This document shows positions 1 to 6,618 of a stretch of 11,619 bases of DNA, in pieces (within the stretch, counting starts at the first letter, position 1; each line of letters opens with the position of its first letter). This DNA comes from Anaerolineales bacterium UBA4823 (GTDB lineage: Bacteria; Chloroflexota; Anaerolineae; Anaerolineales; UBA4823). Where the stretch lies: positions 1-11,619 of the forward strand of contig DHFN01000094.1 in NCBI GenBank assembly GCA_002402275.1. The letters are read 5' to 3'. Below the pieces are notes generated by a model. It was not told the origin of the DNA, searched no databases, and saw nothing but the letters and a program-made list of their open reading frames with translations. The translations under genes and the position numbers were made by a program.

Positions 1-803
1 GTAGCAAATACCGCTTTACCTTGAGAGAAAACATTGCGTACATCTTCTTCGACATAAGAGATAGACGCAGGGTTCGAGATGCCATCTTCGATGGTTTGTA
101 ACATCCAGGTGAGGGTTTCAACACCGATGTCATTGTTGAAGGTGGGATTGCCATTTTCGTCGACTAGTGTGCCGCCGTTGCCGAAAAGAAGTGTGACCCA
201 ATCACAGATAGATGCTTCATACTGTCCCCAAGACCAGACAATGGGGTATTCGACAAGACCTTTTTCCTTGATTACCTTGGACATTTCCACTAATTCTTCC
301 CAAGTTGCGGGAGGTTCGCTGAAACCAGCCTGATTCAACAGGTCTTCGTTATAGAAGAAGTATTTCTGGTCTAGCAGCCACGGCATACCGTAGGTTCTAC
401 CTTTTACCGTGGTAATATCCCAAGCAGCCGGGAAGATTTTTTCTTTCATATCGCTGGTGAGTTTATCGGTGACATCGTAGATATAACCGGCTTCTGCAAA
501 TTCAGCATACCAGATATCATCCACCAGGAAAACATCATAGGCTGGTGGGGTGGATGTCATCGCGGTTGTGATTTTATCGTGCAGGGCGTCATAAGCCACA
601 TACTCGATTTGTACCTGTACGTTCGGATTGGCTTTATTGAATTCATCGACGATCGCGTTCATTTCTTCAGGCGTTGGACCTGCTTGTTCCATTGATAGAA
701 CTCGAACCGTGACTGGGCCGGCTTGTTGGGATTGACAGCCAACAAGAGATAACACCAGTGTGACGATCAAAAACCCGAACAATAGAATCGTACTTTTTTT
801 CAT
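1..803 (-). CDS. Family 1 (CUT1-type) sugar ABC transporter substrate-binding lipoprotein, 3' end outside window
   Basis: This is a surface or periplasmic sugar-capture lipoprotein of an ABC importer. The reading frame runs leftwards off the window edge, so about 267 N-terminal codons are visible; full-length relatives are usually around 400-450 residues. The ATG at 803 is preceded by a strong GGAGG at about 809-813. The N-terminus has a Lys-rich start, a hydrophobic stretch and a lipobox (LVGC, Cys at residue 23), so the mature protein is lipid-anchored. The following sequence is typical of the SBP_bac_1/SBP_bac_8 fold: an early segment with FNKANPNVQVQ, then YDVFLVDDIWYAEF, then YGMPWLLDQKYFFYNEDLL and the TWEEL motif. 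It lies 113 bp downstream of the GntR gene on the same strand and is probably in its operon. Permease genes would be expected beyond the left edge. The substrate cannot be told from the sequence; the pentose locus next door only makes a plant-cell-wall sugar plausible. Confidence 0.9.
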   Translation of the reverse strand, partial: MKKSTILLFGFLIVTLVLSLVGCQSQQAGPVTVRVLSMEQAGPTPEEMNAIVDEFNKANPNVQVQIEYVAYDALHDKITTAMTSTPPAYDVFLVDDIWYAEFAEAGYIYDVTDKLTSDMKEKIFPAAWDITTVKGRTYGMPWLLDQKYFFYNEDLLNQAGFSEPPATWEELVEMSKVIKEKGLVEYPIVWSWGQYEASICDWVTLLFGNGGTLVDENGNPTFNNDIGVETLTWMLQTIEDGISNPASISYVEEDVRNVFSQGKAVFA

Positions 804-895
804 TCTTTCCTCCGTTAAAAATCTAAATCCATTCTTTTTTAAAGCAAAGGGAATTGCCAATAATGAATTTTCAGAATATGTTTTTTTGAAAGAAG

Positions 896-907
896 ACACC
901 TCCTTTT
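896..907 (-). promoter_or_regulatory. Orphan perfect Shine-Dalgarno element (STAB-SD-like)
   Basis: On the minus strand this reads AAAAGGAGGTGT. It is a long perfect complement to the conserved 16S rRNA 3' end, but no usable start codon follows within normal spacing. It sits 9 nt after the GntR stop codon and 92 nt before the binding-protein ATG, which has its own GGAGG. The same 12-mer lies upstream of the second binding-protein gene in this window. In Bacillus, such start-less SD sites (STAB-SD) are known to hold 30S subunits and protect mRNA 5' ends; that role here is inference. Confidence 0.45.
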
Positions 908-916
908 ATTACTGCA

Positions 917-1633
917 TTAAACTTGTTGCAGTCGTGAATGCATTACATATCGATCTCCTCGGTATGCAAGGCGGGAATATTCAATGGCTTGCTTAGAATC
1001 GATGTTGTTGATTTGTTCGATGACTAAAAGTGCCGCTGGAACCGGAAGACCTAACATATCTGCCTGGCTTTTTTGTGCCAATGTTGCCTCTACCGTCGTA
1101 CTATTGTTAATGAGATCGATCTTGTAAACTTGCTTTAATACTTCGTAAAGCGATGAGTTTTCGTGGATGTGATCCAATATCCCTGGACATAACCGGTGAA
1201 CTAAGAAACTATATTGCAAAGAGATGGGTTCATTGTTAACCAGACGTAATCGATGCAGGTAAGCCAACTCGGAACCGGTTGGTATTTCCAAAGCCCGGGC
1301 GATCACGGTGGAAGCTATAACCAGCGATTTTTCGAGGATGCGGCTCGTAACAGCAAAACCGAGGGCGCTCATCTCGCCAGAAAAACCGATCATGGTCGTT
1401 TCAGCAGGATGCTTTTTTTCAGCCGCGTACAACCCTTTACCCGGAATAGCGTAAATCACACCTTCGGCGATTAACTCATTGATGGCTCTGCGGACAGTCA
1501 TATGACTCATATTGAAATGCTGGCACAGTTCTCGTTGAGAGGGTAACCGGTCTCCGGGTTTGATTTTGCCCGATTCCAGGTCTAATATGATTGATTCTTT
1601 GAGTTGAGCATAAAGGGGTTCAATAGTTTCCAT
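917..1633 (-). CDS. GntR-family transcriptional regulator, HutC/UTRA subfamily
   Basis: This is a ligand-responsive repressor of 238 residues, the normal length for HutC-type GntR proteins. Residues about 5-70 form the winged helix-turn-helix: PLYAQLKESI, then the KIKPGDRLPSQRELCQHF and MTVRRAINELIAEG signatures, ending in the wing GKGLY. Residues about 78-235 match a UTRA effector domain, with paired blocks such as LHRLRLVNNEPISLQYS, SLYEVL near the middle, and AIEYSRLAYRGDRY near the end. UTRA domains of this family usually bind sugars, sugar phosphates or similar small metabolites. The start at 1633 is the first ATG of the frame and has only a weak SD upstream. The gene is followed by a sugar-binding lipoprotein on the same strand, so it most likely controls that transporter. 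A palindrome overlapping its own promoter suggests autoregulation. The effector is not known. Confidence 0.93.
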   Translation of the reverse strand: METIEPLYAQLKESIILDLESGKIKPGDRLPSQRELCQHFNMSHMTVRRAINELIAEGVIYAIPGKGLYAAEKKHPAETTMIGFSGEMSALGFAVTSRILEKSLVIASTVIARALEIPTGSELAYLHRLRLVNNEPISLQYSFLVHRLCPGILDHIHENSSLYEVLKQVYKIDLINNSTTVEATLAQKSQADMLGLPVPAALLVIEQINNIDSKQAIEYSRLAYRGDRYVMHSRLQQV

Positions 1634-1663
1634 AGGTCTGTTAAAATACTCTGCAATCGTTAC

Positions 1664-1698
1664 ATATACCAGTATATATCAGTTTATCAAAAAGTCAA
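1664..1698 (-). promoter_or_regulatory. Sigma-70-like promoter with overlapping palindromic operator for the GntR gene
   Basis: Read on the minus strand, TTGACT (1698-1693) and TATACT (1676-1671) are separated by 16 bp, a good sigma-70-type arrangement 38 bp upstream of the GntR start. The -10 box lies inside the palindrome ATATACCAGTATAT (1664-1677), whose 6-bp arms are perfectly complementary around a 2-bp centre. HutC-type GntR proteins bind short palindromes of this kind, often over their own promoters. The sequence pattern is seen directly; binding by the adjacent GntR protein is inferred. Confidence 0.6.
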
Positions 1699-1837
1699 CC
1701 GATTTTAACCTTAAAGATTCCATAAAACCTTAACAGAGAAAGCACGATAAATTTTAGAGATGAACTGCTCTTTTGAAACTCAAGCTGGTGGTTTATCAAA
1801 GTCGATTCTTGATTTTGGATTTTCTTGATTTGTTTGA

Positions 1838-1888
1838 CCCCACCTTCGTTCCCTCCCCGCTTGCGGGGTAGGTGTGGGAGTATTTTTT
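1838..1888. repeat. GC-rich palindromic element, possible dispersed repeat or orphan terminator
   Basis: The core hairpin is CCCCGC-TT-GCGGGG (1855-1868). Outer arms CCCCACCT (1838-1845) and AGGTGTGGG (1870-1878) can pair with one bulge, and a six-T run follows at 1883-1888. It stands in otherwise AT-rich DNA, upstream of a gene rather than downstream of one, so a normal intrinsic terminator role is not obvious on either strand. It resembles the GC-rich palindromes found in many copies between genes of some bacteria. Only one copy is visible here, so calling it a repeat is inference. Confidence 0.4.
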
Positions 1889-1901
1889 AAAATCTCTTAA
1901 C

Positions 1902-1930
1902 TTGACATAAGGAAATATTATTTATATAAT
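1902..1930 (+). promoter_or_regulatory. Perfect consensus sigma-70 promoter of the ROK regulator gene
   Basis: TTGACA (1902-1907) and TATAAT (1925-1930) are separated by exactly 17 bp, a full match to the housekeeping promoter consensus. The expected transcription start is near 1937, about 35 nt before the ATG at 1972. A promoter this strong needs tight repression, which fits the operator-like inverted repeat that overlaps its -10 box and start point. Confidence 0.85.
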
Positions 1931-1957
1931 TAGTTTGTTCGAGATACAAACAAATTA
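1927..1957 (+). promoter_or_regulatory. XylR-type (ROK) operator overlapping the promoter
   Basis: The half-sites TAATTAGTTTGT (1927-1938) and ACAAACAAATTA (1946-1957) are inverted copies matching at 11 of 12 positions, with a 7-bp centre. The TTAGTTTGTT core resembles, from memory, the xylO operator bound by Bacillus XylR, itself a ROK repressor. The site covers the -10 box and start point, so binding would block initiation. The repeat is seen directly; recognition by the ROK protein encoded 15 bp downstream is inferred. Confidence 0.7.
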
Positions 1958-1971
1958 TAAAGGGGCTTTTT

Positions 1972-3204
1972 ATGGCGATTCAAACTACCGCCGACCAAGG
2001 GTTCATTCGAAAATTCAACACAGCGATTATCCTGGATCTTCTACGCCGTTTTGCGCCGCTCTCGCGTGCTGAACTGGCAGCTCGTGCGGGGCTTAATCGC
2101 AGCACGGTTTCTATCATCATCAACAATTTAATCGAAGAGGGATTTATTCAAGAGACTGACTTGCAAAGCTCCAAGGTCGGTCGACCTGGCATGTTGTTGA
2201 CGCTTAATCCTAATGGCGGTTTTGCGGTGGGGGTGGAAATCGGCGTCGATTTTATTTCGGTCATTCTCACCGATTTCATTGCTAATGTTTTGTGGCGTGA
2301 ACGGGTGTTTTCCAATCCGGAGGATGATCAAATTCATATCCTTGATTGTGCTTCTGAATTGACACAAAAAGCCATCGATATTGGTGTTGAACAAGGTCTT
2401 CGTCCTCTGGGGATTGGAATAGGGGTGCCGGGATTGGTGGACTTAAAACAGGGAAAACTGGTATTTGCACCAAACCTCCGTTGGACGAATGTCCCTTTAC
2501 GATTGATGTGGTCGCAGCGTTTTGATTTGCCGATTTTTATCGAAAACGAAGCCAACGCCGCGGCATTGGGGGAATATTATTTTGGTGTAGCACGCGGTAA
2601 AGATAATTTTATTTACTTGAGCGCTGGCATTGGTCTTGGTGGGGGAATCATTATCGATGGAAAACTCTTTCGAGGCAGCAGTGGTTACGCAGGTGAAATC
2701 GGCCATATGACCATCGATCCAGATGGAGAATTATGCGGTTGTGGGAAACGGGGATGTTGGGAAACCAAGGTAGGCCCGCGAGCGGTTTTACAACACGTCC
2801 GCAATATCCTGGTGGAGGGTACGCCTTCGCTCATTAACGAATTATCAGAGGGTCATTTGGATGGAATCACTTTCAATAATGTCGTTGATGCTGCAAAGTT
2901 AGCAGATTCTGTTGCCGTAGATGCATTAAAAGACGTGGGAAAATACCTCGGCATTGGGGTTGTTAATCTCATTAATATCTTTAATCCCGAATTGATCGTA
3001 CTGGGTGGGGCGCTTAGCCTTGCCCATGAGTTCTTACTGCCTGTCATTGAAAACACTGTTAAAGAAAGCTCATTGAAGCCGCCTTGCGAGCATATCGAAT
3101 TTAGGGCATCCGGACATGGCTCTGATGCCTGTGTGATGGGTGCTGTGGCACTTGTTTTAGACGATATCTTGCGTGAGCCAATGTTTCTTCAACGTGCACC
3201 ATAA
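1972..3204 (+). CDS. ROK-family transcriptional regulator, XylR/NagC-like
   Basis: This is a sugar-responsive repressor of 410 residues, the usual length of DNA-binding ROK proteins. Residues about 10-62 form an N-terminal helix-turn-helix (LSRAELAARAGLNRSTVS, then IINNLIEEGFI), followed by the ROK sugar-binding domain. Visible signatures are GIGIGVPGLVD (about 147-157), ENEANAAALGE (191-201), the GIGLGGGIIIDG glycine loop (about 219-230), and AGEIGH with the zinc site CGCGKRGC (His245, Cys255, Cys257, Cys262). The position normally holding the catalytic Asp of sugar kinases in N-D-A-N is Glu here (ENEAN), consistent with a sensor rather than a kinase. The ATG at 1972 has an AAAGGGG purine tract upstream. 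A XylR-like operator overlaps its promoter, and xylose isomerase lies in the same gene string, so D-xylose is the best-supported effector. It is close to xylR by family and context, but the symbol is left blank because specificity is not proven. Confidence 0.93.
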   Translation: MAIQTTADQGFIRKFNTAIILDLLRRFAPLSRAELAARAGLNRSTVSIIINNLIEEGFIQETDLQSSKVGRPGMLLTLNPNGGFAVGVEIGVDFISVILTDFIANVLWRERVFSNPEDDQIHILDCASELTQKAIDIGVEQGLRPLGIGIGVPGLVDLKQGKLVFAPNLRWTNVPLRLMWSQRFDLPIFIENEANAAALGEYYFGVARGKDNFIYLSAGIGLGGGIIIDGKLFRGSSGYAGEIGHMTIDPDGELCGCGKRGCWETKVGPRAVLQHVRNILVEGTPSLINELSEGHLDGITFNNVVDAAKLADSVAVDALKDVGKYLGIGVVNLINIFNPELIVLGGALSLAHEFLLPVIENTVKESSLKPPCEHIEFRASGHGSDACVMGAVALVLDDILREPMFLQRAP

Positions 3205-3425
3205 CTGGGTGTTATTGGTATCTTTTTCATTGTGATTTTTTTATCAAAACAAAGTTGACTAGCTTTTGTTATTGGTTGCTTTGATCAATTAATCTAAGCG
3301 AACCAATAAGGAGAGCTACACTAATTGGGAGATGGGTTTAGTTATTATCTAATCAATAATAAAAATCATTTTCAAAGTTCACATTCATATAAATAGATCC
3401 GCTGGATATTAAGGAGCTGGTCAAT
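3205..3425 (+). promoter_or_regulatory. Leader of the transporter operon with three TTATTGGT boxes and a long hairpin
   Basis: This 221-bp gap separates the ROK gene from permease 1. The 10-mer TGTTATTGGT occurs twice in direct orientation (3210-3219, 3267-3276), and the inverse ACCAATAA lies at 3302-3309. The second and third copies form a stem: TTATTGGTT-GCTT (3269-3281) pairs with AAGC (3296-3299) and AACCAATAA (3301-3309) with one bulged G and a 14-nt loop. No T-run follows, so it is not a standard terminator. A second weak inverted repeat, TTATTAT/ATAATAA, is at 3342-3362. TTGACT at 3255-3260 has no good -10 partner, so no promoter is called. The structures could be operator sites or an RNA control element. 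Confidence 0.45.
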
Positions 3426-4415
3426 ATGGCAGTAGAAACTAAAACAAACAAAAAAGTCCGCACTTCATTTGCGCAATTCCGTGAATTGAATGTCTTCATT
3501 GCTTTTTTATTATTATTCATCTTTTTTTACAGTCAATCTCCGAAGGTGTTCTTAAAACCGGCTAATCTAGCTGTTATCATGCGTTTTATTGCCACATTTG
3601 GGATGCTATCTATCGGTGAGGTCTTGATCATCATAACCGGTGGAATCGATCTCAGTGTGGGTTCACTAACAGCCCTCACCGGGGTTCTTGTGGCGACCTT
3701 TATGCTTAAAGGTTTGGCAGGGTTGCCTACCATAGGGATGGTGCCCAGCATCATTATTGTGCTATGTATCGGCACGTTGTTTGGTTTGTGGCATGGATTC
3801 TTTGTCACAAAATTACGCATCCCACCGTTCATCATCACTTTGGGAACCTGGCTAATGGCGAGAGGCTTAGCCAGTTTTATCACACGTGGGTATCCGATAG
3901 TATTTCCCTCCGAAAGTCCTTTTCTTGTGCTGGGTCAAGGCTCTCTTTTGGGCATCCCAATTTCTTTCATCATTTTGGTGGTATTTGCGTCCATTGTTTC
4001 CATAATACTTAATCGCACTCGGCTTGGATATCGCATTTACGCTGTTGGAGGCAATGCCGAAGCTTCACGTCTATCGGGGGTAAATGTAGACCGGATTAAA
4101 TTATTTTGCTATGCAACCAGCGGATTTATGGCTGCCGTTACCGGCATTCTATTGGCCTCCCGTTTGGGACAGGGAACCCCGACCGTTGGTTCCGCTTACG
4201 AGTTATGGGTAATTGCTGGAGCTGTAATTGGCGGAACAAGCCTTTTGGGTGGGGAGGGGACTATCTTAGGAGCCATCTTAGGCGCAGCGATTGTAGGCAC
4301 CATGCAAAATGGAATGATCTTACTGAATGTGTCTTCTTATTTACAGGATGTGATTTTAGGGGCGGTTTTAGTAATAGCTGTCGTTTACGATACCCTACGT
4401 CGCTTAAGAAAATGA
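3426..4415 (+). CDS. CUT2-family (RbsC/XylH-type) sugar ABC transporter permease 1
   Basis: This integral membrane subunit of a ribose/xylose-type ABC importer has 329 residues, normal for BPD_transp_2 permeases. A short basic cytoplasmic N-terminus (MAVETKTNKKVR) leads into the first membrane segment (about 22-38). Around eight to ten hydrophobic segments follow. The family signature TGGIDLSVGS is at residues 71-80, and the conserved cytoplasmic loop GYRIYAVGGNAEASRLSGVN at about 201-220 should contact the ATPase. The start at 3426 has a good AAGGAG at 3411-3416. It lies upstream of the binding-protein gene, separated from the ATPase and second permease, which is not the common CUT2 order of binding protein, ATPase, permease. 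It differs clearly from permease 2, so the two are old paralogues and not a recent duplication. It is likely one half of a heterodimeric channel. Confidence 0.93.
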   Translation: MAVETKTNKKVRTSFAQFRELNVFIAFLLLFIFFYSQSPKVFLKPANLAVIMRFIATFGMLSIGEVLIIITGGIDLSVGSLTALTGVLVATFMLKGLAGLPTIGMVPSIIIVLCIGTLFGLWHGFFVTKLRIPPFIITLGTWLMARGLASFITRGYPIVFPSESPFLVLGQGSLLGIPISFIILVVFASIVSIILNRTRLGYRIYAVGGNAEASRLSGVNVDRIKLFCYATSGFMAAVTGILLASRLGQGTPTVGSAYELWVIAGAVIGGTSLLGGEGTILGAILGAAIVGTMQNGMILLNVSSYLQDVILGAVLVIAVVYDTLRRLRK

Positions 4416-4427
4416 AATCAAGGAATG

Positions 4428-4439
4428 AAAAGGAGGTGT
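4428..4439 (+). promoter_or_regulatory. Orphan perfect Shine-Dalgarno element upstream of the tandem binding protein
   Basis: AAAAGGAGGTGT, identical to the minus-strand site at 896-907, begins 12 nt after the permease 1 stop and ends 81 nt before the binding-protein ATG at 4521. That ATG has its own AGAGGAG (4507-4513). No good start codon follows the element at normal distance. The shared sequence and near-identical placement before two unrelated binding-protein genes suggest an mRNA-stabilising ribosome-binding site; function is inferred. Confidence 0.45.
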
Positions 4440-4520
4440 GTCAGAAGAGGATAAATTATGTTCTACCCACCATTTAGAAAACTATTGGAACCATAAAAAT
4501 TTTGAAAGAGGAGTGCGAAA

Positions 4521-6602
4521 ATGAAACGTCCCATAATAATTCTTTTTGCATTGGTAACGATCATGAGCATGATTCTAGCTGGTTGTGCCCCCGCAGCTAC
4601 AGCAGTTCCAGAAGCAACGGAAGCACCGCCGGCTGCGGCGACCGAAGCTCCGGCGGCGGGAGGCGCAGAAATCTCCAAAATCATTGTGATCGGAAAATCC
4701 GTCCACCCCTACTGGTCGAATGTAGAGTTGGGCGTGAAGGCGGCTGGGAAAGCTTTGGGTTTGTCTGATGATCAGGTAATCTTCTTCGTCCCCCCCAAGG
4801 AAGATGTCAATGCGCAAATCCAGACGATGGAGACTTATATTGCGCAGGGTGCAACCGGCATCGCGATTGCTCCTTCAGACCCCAATGCTCTTGAACCGGT
4901 GATGAAGAAAGCCGCAGAGGCAGGCATTATTGTGACAACCCTGGATACGCCCCCCGTTGAAGGATCGGTCTCCAAAGTGTATATTGGTACCGACAACTTC
5001 AGTGCTGGTATGATCGCAGGCGAGGCGATGAAAACTTTACTGCCCAATGGGGGGCTGGTCGGTATCGGACGCGGCTCGGACACTGCCCTGAACGCTTTGC
5101 AGCGAACCGATGGCTTTTTGAAAGCCATTGAAGGCAGCGGGATTACCACTCTGGAGCCGATGAACGATAAAGAAGATTCAGCTACTGCTTTGCAATTAGC
5201 CAACTCCGCTATTTCGGCACATCCGGATTTGGCAGGTGCTTTTGGGGTGTATGCCTATAATGGTCCGGCCTGGGCAACGGCCATCAAAGAAGCCGATAAG
5301 GTTGGCGTCATTAAACTCGTATCCTTCGACGCGACCACAGATATCATCAACGGCATTAAAGAATGCGTCATCCAAGCCACAATCGCACAGCGTGAATTTG
5401 ACATGGGGTATAAATCGGTCGAGTTGATTTACAAGATCGCCACTGAGGGCGAAGAGAAAGCCATGGCTGATATGGGTGTCAAAGATGGCGTGATCGATAC
5501 GGGTGTAGATGTGATCACCGCTCACACCCTCAAGGATTACGAGGCATCTGCAAAAGAACGTGGCATCCCGCTTGATTGGAATACCGAAGGTTGGGATCCG
5601 GGTTCCTGCGAAGCAGTAGCCATTCAGCCTGAGGCGGAAACGGGATTTAAAGTTTCCGATGAAGTCAAAGCCAAGGTTCTGGAAGATAATACGATCAAGA
5701 TCGCCTGGATTCCAAAAGCCTTGAACAACCCGGTCTTCGAACTGGGTAAGGTTGGAGCCGAAACCAAAGCTGCTGAATTAACCGAAGCAGGCCCATACAA
5801 AGTCGAAGTGATGTATGTTGGTTCGGTCGCTTCGGATATTGCCGAACAAGTCAAGGTCATGGAAGATGCCATCGCAGCGGGTGCAGAGGCTGTGGGCATT
5901 TCCTGCAATGAGCCTACCGGTTGTAAAGACCCAATCGATAAAGCCATGGTAGCCGGCATTCCGGTAATGACCTGGGATTCAGATTCACCTGAGAGTGCTC
6001 GCTTCACTTACTATGGAACGGACAACTACGAAGGCGGCAAAGCAGCAGCAGAACTGCTCAAGAAAGCTTTGCCTAATGGGGGTAAAGTGGCGCTTTTGAG
6101 CGGTGTACCAGGTGCCGCCAATCTGGAAGAACGCATCAAGGGCTTCGAGGATGCCCTGGTTGGCAGCAACCTGGAAGTTGTCCAAAAGGTCTTCTGTGAT
6201 GATGATGTCAGCAAAGGAGTCACCGTCGTCGAAGAAGCGATGACTGCCAATCCGGACCTAGATGGCTGGTTCTTTGTTGGCTTTTGGCCGATCAATGCAG
6301 GAGCTGGAGCTATGCCGTTATGGGAAGCAGCAACTAAAGCCGGGATGAAGACAGTCGCTTTCGATACCTTGCCCGTTGAGTTAGAGTGGGTCAAGAACGG
6401 CATGTTGTATGGCTTAATTGGACAGAAGTACTGGGGTTGGGGGTATGACACCGTTCAGATGATCTATGATGCCATTGTCAATGGTGCTACGTTCGAGAGC
6501 TTTACAAACACAGGTATGGACATCGTAACCATCAATAATGTGGATGCCATGGCTGAAGCTTGGGAAACCAACGATTTCACCAAGCCATTGCCGCCACCTT
6601 AA
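4521..6602 (+). CDS. Tandem double-domain CUT2 sugar-binding lipoprotein
   Basis: This 693-residue lipoprotein is about twice the usual length of a RbsB/XylF-type protein (around 300-370). A signal peptide ends in the lipobox ILAGC (Cys22), followed by an Ala/Pro/Thr/Glu-rich linker to about residue 50. Domain 1 (about 52-353) and domain 2 (about 391-686) are each complete Peripla_BP_4-type sugar-binding folds. They align at several points: IKIAWIPKALNNPVFELG with IIVIGKSVHPYWSNVELG, YYGTDNYEGG with YIGTDNFSAG, and ALPNGGKV with LLPNGGLV; hinge-type FD motifs recur (SFDAT near 270, AFDTLP near 615). Domain 2 has the TWDSDSPESAR motif common in CUT2 binding proteins and a close Cys pair (462, 468) that domain 1 lacks. 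The domains are well diverged, so the fusion is old or joined two paralogues. The ATG has a good AGAGGAG site. It sits between permease 1 and the ATPase and should feed both permeases. The sugar is probably xylose by context; the domains may differ in ligand. Confidence 0.93.
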   Translation: MKRPIIILFALVTIMSMILAGCAPAATAVPEATEAPPAAATEAPAAGGAEISKIIVIGKSVHPYWSNVELGVKAAGKALGLSDDQVIFFVPPKEDVNAQIQTMETYIAQGATGIAIAPSDPNALEPVMKKAAEAGIIVTTLDTPPVEGSVSKVYIGTDNFSAGMIAGEAMKTLLPNGGLVGIGRGSDTALNALQRTDGFLKAIEGSGITTLEPMNDKEDSATALQLANSAISAHPDLAGAFGVYAYNGPAWATAIKEADKVGVIKLVSFDATTDIINGIKECVIQATIAQREFDMGYKSVELIYKIATEGEEKAMADMGVKDGVIDTGVDVITAHTLKDYEASAKERGIPLDWNTEGWDPGSCEAVAIQPEAETGFKVSDEVKAKVLEDNTIKIAWIPKALNNPVFELGKVGAETKAAELTEAGPYKVEVMYVGSVASDIAEQVKVMEDAIAAGAEAVGISCNEPTGCKDPIDKAMVAGIPVMTWDSDSPESARFTYYGTDNYEGGKAAAELLKKALPNGGKVALLSGVPGAANLEERIKGFEDALVGSNLEVVQKVFCDDDVSKGVTVVEEAMTANPDLDGWFFVGFWPINAGAGAMPLWEAATKAGMKTVAFDTLPVELEWVKNGMLYGLIGQKYWGWGYDTVQMIYDAIVNGATFESFTNTGMDIVTINNVDAMAEAWETNDFTKPLPPP

Positions 6603-6618
6603 ACCATCCATAAATTTG

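Larger units (their letters stand above)
1634..1971. other. 338-bp divergent regulatory spacer between GntR and ROK genes
   Basis: No coding region is supported here. The left end carries the GntR promoter and palindrome (1664-1698). The middle (about 1700-1835) is AT-rich with no clear structure beyond short runs of GATTTT/TTGATT. A GC-rich palindromic element follows at 1838-1878, and the right end carries the consensus promoter and operator of the ROK gene (1902-1957). The two regulator genes are transcribed away from each other, so the spacer separates two independently controlled sugar systems. Confidence 0.85.

Noticed and set aside
79..333. Plus-strand open frame of 84 codons
   Set aside because: It is antisense to the clearly recognisable binding-protein gene on the minus strand, and its translation has no coherent motifs.
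3255..3295. TTGACT with downstream TAATCT as a promoter for the transporter operon
   Set aside because: The spacing from TTGACT to TAATCT is far too long, and the better-spaced TTGTTA is a weak -35 match; no convincing pair could be built.
3533..3883. Minus-strand open frame of 116 codons inside permease 1
   Set aside because: It is the complement of a conserved membrane protein sequence; the hydrophobic codon pattern produces such shadows, and there is no SD.
6026..6451. Minus-strand open frame of 141 codons inside the tandem binding protein
   Set aside because: It lies antisense to the conserved second binding domain, is Ser/Pro/Ala-rich without domain signatures, and has no ribosome-binding site.
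4521..6602. Two binding-protein genes merged by a lost stop codon or sequencing error
   Set aside because: The second domain has no signal peptide or lipobox at its start, and a coherent in-frame linker joins the two, so a genuine fusion is better supported.
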